Shown one piece after another: positions 58,514 through 64,000 of a stretch of 64,000 nt of DNA (within the stretch, counting starts at the first letter, position 1; the number at the start of each line of letters is the position of its first letter). The stretch lies in the NCBI GenBank assembly GCA_045650185.1, contig JAZRQY010000005.1, forward strand, positions 193,903 to 257,902, read 5' to 3'. The DNA is from Scatosoma sp045650185. Its GTDB lineage: Bacteria; Bacillota; Clostridia; Christensenellales; Borkfalkiaceae. The position numbers and the translations under genes are program-made. The notes beneath the pieces were generated by a model. It searched no databases, was not told where the DNA came from, and worked only from the letters and a program-made list of their open reading frames with translations.

Positions 58514-60451
58514 TTAACGGAAACCGCCGCCACCGCCGCCGCCACCGCCGCCGGAGAAGCCGCCAAACGAGCCGCCGCCACCGATGCGCCCCACGGAAGA
58601 GCCGTCGCTAGAAGGGCGGACGAGCATGGAAATGCTCATCAACCGCATCGTACGGCGGAACATCCAGTAGTCGAACAGGTCGTAATCCCCCTCGTACCAG
58701 CTGGGAGGACGGATGGTGATTGCGCGGAATTTCTCTTCCCAAACACCCGAAACACCCAACACTTGTGCATACGGCAATACGTCGTAAAAGAGTTCGGGAT
58801 TCTGTTCCAACATTTCTTCCAAACGGTCCTTTTTCGTGACGAGGATAAACTCCTTAAAGCCTAAAATACTGCCAAGCGTTTCCGTGTGCTCCTCGGTGCG
58901 GACGAGCATGCGGCTGTTCATCAGCAACGCACCGTAGCCAAACGCCACCGTCAGGATACATTCCAACGTGGTCAACAGATGGGTGTACGCCATCGCGTAG
59001 AACAGGACACCTATCAGCATCGAAACGAGGATTGCCACCCACGCAAGCGCCTTCATCTTTTTCCACTTATAGCGGTAATTTTCCAAGGCAAACAGCAACA
59101 CGCTACCTATCCCCACAGGGAAGAGCATCATCATACCGCCCACCAAGGACAAATACCCACCGCCGACGTAGAGCACGCCCGTCAGCGCAGGCACGAGGAA
59201 AAACAGCGCCATCGCCAAAACCGAGCACCCAACAAAGCGTGCAACCGAAGATTTTTGATACATCCCCGACTTCTTTTCCTCTCCGATGAGGACACGGGCT
59301 TTGTCCACGTCCTCGTAGTATTCCTCTTTGAGGTCAGCAACCGTCGTGCGCGTTCTGCCACGCTTGAACAGCCCTGCAAACAGCGCCTTTGCATGCTCGC
59401 TTTCCCCGTCGGGCAGGTCGTATTCACACTTGCGGATCAGCACCATTTCCCCGTCCTCTTGGGCGATATGTAAATACCCCTTGGAGGCAAAATAGTAGAT
59501 CATCGAGGTAACGTCCTCGTTGTCAATCATACCGTCCAAAAGATACCCCACCGACATCGGGTCTTTTCCCTCGGGGGCTTTAAAGCTCACGACTGTAGAG
59601 AGGATGGGCTTGCGAGCGCTAAAGAAGAACAGCACCGCCGCAACCGCCAATATCACAAGTCCGCACACAGCCCCAATCCACAACGTTGGACGAATAAAAT
59701 CCAAGCCTTCCGACGGCAAAAAGCCGCCGTCTACGAGGTTGAATTCCACCGTGATTGGCGCCGCAAATTTGCCGTATTCCGAATAACACAAAGGCAGTTC
59801 GTCTGCGTGTAGGCGCAGGCGCGTGTCCGTTTTTTCTACAACGCGCGCGTAATCGTTACTGCTACCACCGAAAGCGCTGGAATAGATTTGATAATCCGCC
59901 AAAGCCGCAGGGAAGGAAATATTCACGTCCACGTTTTCAAGCGCAAACGGCCAGCCCGCGCCGACAAAGTCGATAATCATTCCCTTTTCCGTATTCGAAA
60001 AATCGCACTCCATCGTATAGGCAAAGCGATAGGTCAGCGTTTCGCCCCTATAAAGTCCGCCGTAACAGTTGATGTCCATGAATCCGTCCACGTCGGAATT
60101 ATCCGCGACGTTGTAGGAAAATTCAGGGTTGTCTACTCCCTCTGCGGTAATATTAAAAAAGCGATCCCCTTCAATCGGCAAAGCCCGATAGAAGGAGTTT
60201 TTATTTTCGTGCATAGTAAAGGAAATTTCTTCCGCAAAGGTAATCGTTCTATCCTCGTTCACCTGCGCGTTTACCGTATAATAAAGCACGGTACAGGGCG
60301 CATTTCCTCCGCTTGCCGTAGGCACGACTTCCGCACCTGCCCTATACACTCCGCCGCCAAACGGCAAGAGCAGTACACAAAATAGAATGGCAAAAAGGGC
60401 AAGCAAAAGCCGCTTTGCCCACCCCTTTCCTGCCGTTTTATACTGTTTCAT
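58514..60451 (-). CDS. DUF2207 membrane protein with Gly-rich tail
   Basis: A 645-residue protein: signal segment (LLLALFAILFCVLLLPFGGG, about 14-33), an extracytoplasmic domain to about 255, a membrane helix (LWIGAVCGLVILAVAAVLFFF), a cytoplasmic part, two or more further helices near 410-500, and a C terminus ending in a Gly/Ser/Phe tail. This is the DUF2207 architecture, often paired with LemA, as here (its start abuts the lemA stop). The role is unknown. Confidence 0.87.
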   Translation of the reverse strand: MKQYKTAGKGWAKRLLLALFAILFCVLLLPFGGGVYRAGAEVVPTASGGNAPCTVLYYTVNAQVNEDRTITFAEEISFTMHENKNSFYRALPIEGDRFFNITAEGVDNPEFSYNVADNSDVDGFMDINCYGGLYRGETLTYRFAYTMECDFSNTEKGMIIDFVGAGWPFALENVDVNISFPAALADYQIYSSAFGGSSNDYARVVEKTDTRLRLHADELPLCYSEYGKFAAPITVEFNLVDGGFLPSEGLDFIRPTLWIGAVCGLVILAVAAVLFFFSARKPILSTVVSFKAPEGKDPMSVGYLLDGMIDNEDVTSMIYYFASKGYLHIAQEDGEMVLIRKCEYDLPDGESEHAKALFAGLFKRGRTRTTVADLKEEYYEDVDKARVLIGEEKKSGMYQKSSVARFVGCSVLAMALFFLVPALTGVLYVGGGYLSLVGGMMMLFPVGIGSVLLFALENYRYKWKKMKALAWVAILVSMLIGVLFYAMAYTHLLTTLECILTVAFGYGALLMNSRMLVRTEEHTETLGSILGFKEFILVTKKDRLEEMLEQNPELFYDVLPYAQVLGVSGVWEEKFRAITIRPPSWYEGDYDLFDYWMFRRTMRLMSISMLVRPSSDGSSVGRIGGGGSFGGFSGGGGGGGGGGFR

Positions 60452-61047
60452 TAAAAGCTCACCTTGACGTTTTGACGTTCTTCTGCGTTCTCGATTTCGT
60501 AGTACGGGCGTTTCTTGTAATCCTCACCCATTCCCTTTACGACGATGTTTGCAGGGAATAACTCGATTTCCGTATTGAAGGTCTTAACCTGGCCGTTATA
60601 GTACAGACGAGCGTTTTCCAAGTCCCCTTCGATGTCCTTCAGCTGGTTTTGCAAATCCAAGAAGTTGGTGTTTGCTTTCAAGTCGGGATAGTTTTCGGAA
60701 ACCGCATTGAAGAAGGTACGCAAGCTGCTGGTCAAGTTCGCGGACGCGGAAATCTTCTCCTCTGCCGTCTTTGCGCCTGCGGCGATATTTCTTGCCGCTA
60801 CCACCTTTTCCAAGGTTTCACTTTCGTGCGAGGCGTAGCCCTTGACCGTTTCCACGAGGTTGGGAATGAGATCGAAACGCTTCTTTAAGTAAACGTCGAT
60901 GCTTGCCCAAGCCTCTTCCACTTTGTTTTTGAGGCGCACGAATTTGTTTCGCGTGCTGATGTACCAAGCGACGATCGCAATCACCAAAACCACAACGACG
61001 ATGACGGCAATAATCGCCCCCCAATCTATAGCCAATAACTGCAACAT
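60451..61047 (-). CDS. lemA: LemA family protein
   Basis: A 198-residue LemA protein: N-terminal membrane helix (IIAVIVVVVLVIAIVAWYIS) and the conserved helical domain with NKVEEAWASIDVYLKKRFDL, IPNLVETVKGYASHE and ENYPDLKAN. LemA-DUF2207 pairs are common and probably act together at the membrane. Ribosome site AAAAGGAGAAAAAT. First gene of a two-gene operon. Confidence 0.93.
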   Translation of the reverse strand: MLQLLAIDWGAIIAVIVVVVLVIAIVAWYISTRNKFVRLKNKVEEAWASIDVYLKKRFDLIPNLVETVKGYASHESETLEKVVAARNIAAGAKTAEEKISASANLTSSLRTFFNAVSENYPDLKANTNFLDLQNQLKDIEGDLENARLYYNGQVKTFNTEIELFPANIVVKGMGEDYKKRPYYEIENAEERQNVKVSF

Positions 61048-61101
61048 ATTTTTCTCCTTTTACGGCAACCAAGTACCGTTTCATTTTTTATCTATAGTAT
61101 T

Positions 61102-61130
61102 AGTATACTATGATTGAAAGGGTTTTTCAA
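61102..61130 (-). promoter_or_regulatory. Promoter of the lemA operon
   Basis: Minus strand TTGAAA (61130-61125), 17-bp spacer, TATACT (61107-61102). Confidence 0.75.
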
Positions 61131-61252
61131 GGGCTTTTGGTAAAAAAACACACGGTTTTACCACTTTTTTTATGGAAAAACCGCAATTTTTACCCCCAAA
61201 GCGCATAACCGCCCGTTTTTGGCGCAAACTACGGATAGGAGGGTAAGGCTGT

Positions 61253-61480
61253 ATGAAAATCATCAATATCATCGCGTATATTCTTGTGATTGTCGGCGCG
61301 GTCAATTGGGGCTTATACGGGCTGTTCGATTTCAACCTCGTTGCGACGGTATTCTCCGGCGCAAGAGCGGTTGGCTCGATCATCACGTACAGCGTGATTG
61401 CCGTAGCGGCGCTTTGGCTGATCGTGTCGCCCATGATCACCGACGGCGTTTTGTGGCTTCGCGGCAGAGAGGCTCGCTAA
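61253..61480 (+). CDS. DUF378 membrane protein
   Basis: A 75-residue protein with two hydrophobic helices and the DUF378 signature VGAVNWGLYGLFDFNLVATVF. Function unknown; the family is widespread in Firmicutes. It follows GATAGGAGGGTAAGGCTGT and ends at a strong terminator. Confidence 0.92.
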   Translation: MKIINIIAYILVIVGAVNWGLYGLFDFNLVATVFSGARAVGSIITYSVIAVAALWLIVSPMITDGVLWLRGREAR

Positions 61481-61493
61481 GCGACAAACAAAG

Positions 61494-61527
61494 AACGGAG
61501 TTCCTTGCACGGAACTCCGTTTTTTAC
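61494..61527 (+). terminator. Bidirectional terminator
   Basis: AACGGAGTTCC/GGAACTCCGTT flanked by A- and T-runs, between the DUF378 and SDR genes. Confidence 0.88.
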
Positions 61528-61533
61528 TTTGCT

Positions 61534-62298
61534 TTACAGGGTTGCGCCGAAATCGGATACGATTACCTGACCGGTGATTGCGCGCGATTCGTCGCTTGCA
61601 AGGAAGAGAAGAATGTTCGCCACGTCGATAGGCATACAGGGCTGTACCGAAAGGTTCATATGCTTGTTCATCTGTCCCATCATTGCAGGATTCAAGGTCT
61701 TGGGATCGGTGGTCATCGTCATCGGCGTGATGATCGTGCTGGGGTTGACGGAGTTACAACGAATCCCCGTGCCCGTAAAGCGCATAGCCGTATGCTTGGT
61801 CAAGCCGATTACCGCCGCTTTACTGGTAACATACGAAGCGCCACCAGTACCAAACGCGCCTGCAACCGAGTCCAAATTGATAATCGAGCCGTAGTTGTTC
61901 TTCATCATCTCTTTTACAACCGCGCGCGTGCAATACAGACAACCCTTGGTATTGATACCAAGCACCCATTCAAGGTCCTCGTCCGTGCAGCAGTCGATGG
62001 GCTTTAAGCCTGCCTCTAAAACGCCTGCGTTGTTGACGAGTACGTCAATTTTGCCGTACGTTTCCACAACCTTTGCCACCATCGCCTCTACCGCTTCCAC
62101 GTTAGAAACGTCGCAAGGAACGGGCAATACCTCGCCGCCCTCTTCACGAATCTTTGCCGCTACTTCCTCAAGCTGCGGCACACGACGAGCCGTGATAACG
62201 ACCTTTGCGCCCTCTTTCGCAAACAGCTGTGCGGTAGCCGCGCCTACGCCCGAATTACCGCCGGTGATAATTGCTACTTTTCCGTCTAAACGTCCCAT
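61534..62298 (-). CDS. Short-chain dehydrogenase/reductase
   Basis: A 254-residue classical SDR: cofactor motif TGGNSGVGAA (12-21), NNAG (about 89-92), catalytic Ser in LDSVAG, and the Tyr-x-x-x-Lys pair in SYVTSKAAV. Arg-rich ITARRVPQ after the second strand suggests NADP preference. Substrate unknown. The start follows AAGGAGAATACT. It lies 11 bases downstream of the DegV gene and shares its promoter. Confidence 0.92.
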   Translation of the reverse strand: MGRLDGKVAIITGGNSGVGAATAQLFAKEGAKVVITARRVPQLEEVAAKIREEGGEVLPVPCDVSNVEAVEAMVAKVVETYGKIDVLVNNAGVLEAGLKPIDCCTDEDLEWVLGINTKGCLYCTRAVVKEMMKNNYGSIINLDSVAGAFGTGGASYVTSKAAVIGLTKHTAMRFTGTGIRCNSVNPSTIITPMTMTTDPKTLNPAMMGQMNKHMNLSVQPCMPIDVANILLFLASDESRAITGQVIVSDFGATL

Positions 62299-62308
62299 AG
62301 TATTCTCC

Positions 62309-63172
62309 TTATTTTTTATTACAATGGAAGATAAGTCCCACGGTACCGGGGCCACAATGCGAGCCGATAACAGGGCCTACCGTCTGTCTTTCGATACGAA
62401 TCCCCTCGAAGGCGTTTTTCAGTTGCGCCGCAAACGCATCCGCTTCTTCTGCGCAATCTGCATCCATGACATAGGTGTCGTACTCATCCAGCTGACAACC
62501 CTCCGCTTTGAGGAATTCCATCAGTCGAGAAAGCGCCTTTCTCTTGCCCTTTACTTTTTCGATATTGTGAATTTTGCCGTCCGCATCCACCGTCAAAATC
62601 GGCTTGATGCCCAGCATATTCCCAAAGACCTTCGACGCGCCGGAAATTCTGCCGCCACGGTGCAAATAGGTCAAGTCATCCACCACGAAATACATCGCCG
62701 TCTGCGAAACGAGCTCGTCAACGTATCCGTCCATCTCATCCATCGAAGCGCCTGCTTTGTATTTTTGCGCCGCATAATATACCACGAGGCCGCTGCCCAT
62801 GGAAATGGACTTCGTATCCTTATAGCGAATTTCGCGTTCGGGATATTTCTCTTTCAGGGCGGCAATCGCTGCCTTCATAGATTGGAAAGTACCGCTCATC
62901 TGATGGGAGAAGGTGATGTAATAAATATCCTCCCCTCTTGCTAAAACGGGCTCGAAATACTGCGTATAATCGTATTCGTTCAGCGCCTGCGTTTTGGGGA
63001 CAGACCCAGCGCGCATTCTATCGAAAAACGCCTTCAAATCGGTATTCTCGCCCATATCGTAGAATAACATTTCATCGTCCAAAAGGTAAGGCATACGGAT
63101 TACGTTGAGTCCGAGATCCTTAACTTTGTCGTGCCATAACTCACAATTAGAATCACAAAATAATTGATACAT
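62309..63172 (-). CDS. DegV family fatty-acid-binding protein
   Basis: A 287-residue DegV protein: an N-terminal DSNCEL, TFSHQMSGTFQSM (the fatty-acid carboxylate site, about 103-115), DTKSISMG and LHRGGRISGA. In Firmicutes such proteins (FakB) present fatty acids to FakA kinase; no fakA gene is nearby. The start follows GGAGAAAATT. Confidence 0.92.
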   Translation of the reverse strand: MYQLFCDSNCELWHDKVKDLGLNVIRMPYLLDDEMLFYDMGENTDLKAFFDRMRAGSVPKTQALNEYDYTQYFEPVLARGEDIYYITFSHQMSGTFQSMKAAIAALKEKYPEREIRYKDTKSISMGSGLVVYYAAQKYKAGASMDEMDGYVDELVSQTAMYFVVDDLTYLHRGGRISGASKVFGNMLGIKPILTVDADGKIHNIEKVKGKRKALSRLMEFLKAEGCQLDEYDTYVMDADCAEEADAFAAQLKNAFEGIRIERQTVGPVIGSHCGPGTVGLIFHCNKK

Positions 63173-63234
63173 AATTTTCTCCATACGTAAAATCTTTGTT
63201 AAAAAATAATAAAAAAGCAACAAAGTTCCATATT

Positions 63235-63263
63235 ATTATAATGAATTTACGCGGATATGTCAA
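63235..63263 (-). promoter_or_regulatory. Promoter of the degV-SDR operon
   Basis: Minus strand TTGACA (63263-63258), 17-bp spacer, TATAAT (63240-63235). Confidence 0.88.
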
Positions 63264-63425
63264 GTCTTTAAACAATTTTTTTTGTAAGCCCGTAAAGGGG
63301 CGCGCAGGCGAAAGAAAAAAGTTTTTTAAGAAATTTAGAAAACAGACTTAAAAACGCTTGCAAAAAGTGAAAATTTTTGATAGAATAACGCAAGTAAGGT
63401 TGTGAAAGCGACCGACGAAATACAT

Positions 63426-63500
63426 TGGGGCGTCGCCAAGCGGTAAGGCAACGGACTCTGACTCCGTCATTCGGGTGTTCGAATCACTTCGCCCCAGCCA
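63426..63500 (+). tRNA. tRNA-Gln (CTG)
   Basis: 75 bases with encoded CCA. Acceptor TGGGGCG/CGCCCCA, anticodon stem ACGGA/TCCGT with loop CTCTGAC (anticodon CTG), discriminator G. T-loop GTTCGAATC is intact. Confidence 0.93.
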
Positions 63501-64000
63501 AACAAAACAGACCACCATCGGGTGGTCTGTTTTGTTTTATCTGAGCGCGTACGCGAAGTGATTCGAGGGCGGGAGCCGTTTTGCGGGAGCAAAACGCTTT
63601 GCCTTGCGGAAGTAGGAAAACGAGTTTGTTGACGGCAAAGGACGACGTTGATAACGTCGGAGCGGGGCGCGCCGCTAAAGGCGCAAATCCTGTCATCCGC
63701 ACCAGACGGTAACTATCCGAACCTTTCGGAGAGTTACCGTTTTTTTCTTTACAATCCTTATAAATCAAGGCTTTCAGCTCATTAGAAGAAACCCGACAGC
63801 ACTCATCAGGAGCGCCGTCGGGTAATTGTTTGTTTGTGAAATTGTAGTAAATTTCGATTTTATCATCGAAAAGGATTGCCCGTTGAACAAACGAATGTAT
63901 CATCAAATTTGGCTCTTTCCTTGCCGTATGGAGCAGGAATTGGAACACTTCTTCACGGGTAAGTTGGTTTTGTGCTTTGTATTCTTCCAACACGATTTTT
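63484..64000 (-). CDS. Serine recombinase, C-terminal part (partial)
   Basis: The gene enters from beyond the right edge. REEVFQFLLHTARKEPNLMI and FVQRAILFDDKIEIYYNFTN match the C-terminal end of large serine recombinases, which integrate or excise mobile elements. From about KEKNGN onward the frame runs through a terminator hairpin, a tRNA 3'-end fragment, a hairpin mosaic and into tRNA-Gln on the other strand. The last 80 or so residues are therefore probably not native. A second mobile element may begin here. Confidence 0.6.
   Translation of the reverse strand, partial: KIVLEEYKAQNQLTREEVFQFLLHTARKEPNLMIHSFVQRAILFDDKIEIYYNFTNKQLPDGAPDECCRVSSNELKALIYKDCKEKNGNSPKGSDSYRLVRMTGFAPLAARPAPTLSTSSFAVNKLVFLLPQGKAFCSRKTAPALESLRVRAQIKQNRPPDGGLFCLAGAK
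63501..63538 (+). terminator. Terminator after tRNA-Gln
   Basis: AACAAAACAGACCACC/GGTGGTCTGTTTTGTT, a perfect 16-bp hairpin followed by TTAT. Confidence 0.85.
63541..63704 (+). repeat. Hairpin mosaic with tRNA 3'-end fragment
   Basis: Runs from GCGAAGTGATTCGA (complement of the tRNA-Gln T-arm) through hairpins such as CGTTTTGCgggaGCAAAACG and GACGTTgatAACGTC. It ends in CAAATCCTGTCATCCGCACCA's last part, that is, T-loop, acceptor and CCA of another tRNA (63684-63704) whose 5' portion is absent. This looks like an integration scar. Confidence 0.55.
63706..63748 (+). terminator. Terminator after the tRNA fragment
   Basis: ACGGTAACT...AGTTACCGT with inner CCGA/TCGG, then TTTTTTT. It probably served the lost tRNA gene. 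Confidence 0.7.

Overview
The window reads as one chromosomal contig of a low-to-mid GC Clostridia-type Firmicute. Supporting signs are sigma-A promoters with 17-bp spacers, strong AGGAGG ribosome sites, a meso-diaminopimelate dehydrogenase, DUF1540 and DUF1858 proteins, a PfoR-like PTS membrane subunit and a clostridial pur operon. Affiliation below class level (for example Christensenellales-like gut lineages) is a guess.

Layout. 0.2-11.9 kb: housekeeping and membrane genes (BFD-like Fe-S protein, YitT, ddh, purA, NUDIX, PTS-IIC-like, DUF1540, rplI, second YitT, HU) and a radC-histidine kinase-response regulator-HAD operon. 12-19.1 kb: a PepV-like peptidase behind a 278-nt structured leader, a large secreted modular protein with a 44-aa peptide and a Ser-rich lipoprotein, and long noncoding stretches made of hairpin cassettes. 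19.16-38.25 kb: a 19.1-kb element integrated into the 3' end of tRNA-Glu(CTC) with 26-bp direct repeats. 38.4-48.8 kb: DUF1858, YwqE-like phosphatase and the operon purE-C-F-M-N-D-L. 49-64 kb: M20 amidohydrolase, three FAD oxidoreductases, a DUF1508 membrane protein, PadR-DUF1700-DUF4097, LemA-DUF2207, DUF378, SDR, DegV, tRNA-Gln(CTG) and the 3' part of a serine recombinase.

The integrated element is the main point of interest. It looks like a filamentous-phage (inovirus)-like or related rolling-circle element: a tyrosine integrase next to the tRNA, an XRE repressor facing a leftward operon across two overlapping consensus promoters with GGACT operator boxes, a HUH rolling-circle Rep, a candidate ssDNA-binding protein, a pIII-like secreted protein with a Gly-rich linker and C-terminal membrane anchor, and a Zot/pI-like ATPase with its membrane segments at the N terminus. 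Beside its left att site sits an apparently undescribed type I toxin-antitoxin locus: a 25-aa hydrophobic peptide whose Shine-Dalgarno pairs 15/16 with its own mRNA 3' end, opposed by a perfect-consensus antisense promoter. A further small RNA gene, a zinc-ribbon/PD-(D/E)XK-like nuclease and three copies of a 14-bp palindrome also lie within it.

Outside the element the most notable signals are a two-copy structured RNA with long, sequence-divergent closing arms (12.0 and 18.8 kb), a similar leader before padR (58.3 kb), symmetrical hairpin-cassette arrays, a terminator-containing leader before purE, and a PurF whose expected N-terminal catalytic cysteine is absent.
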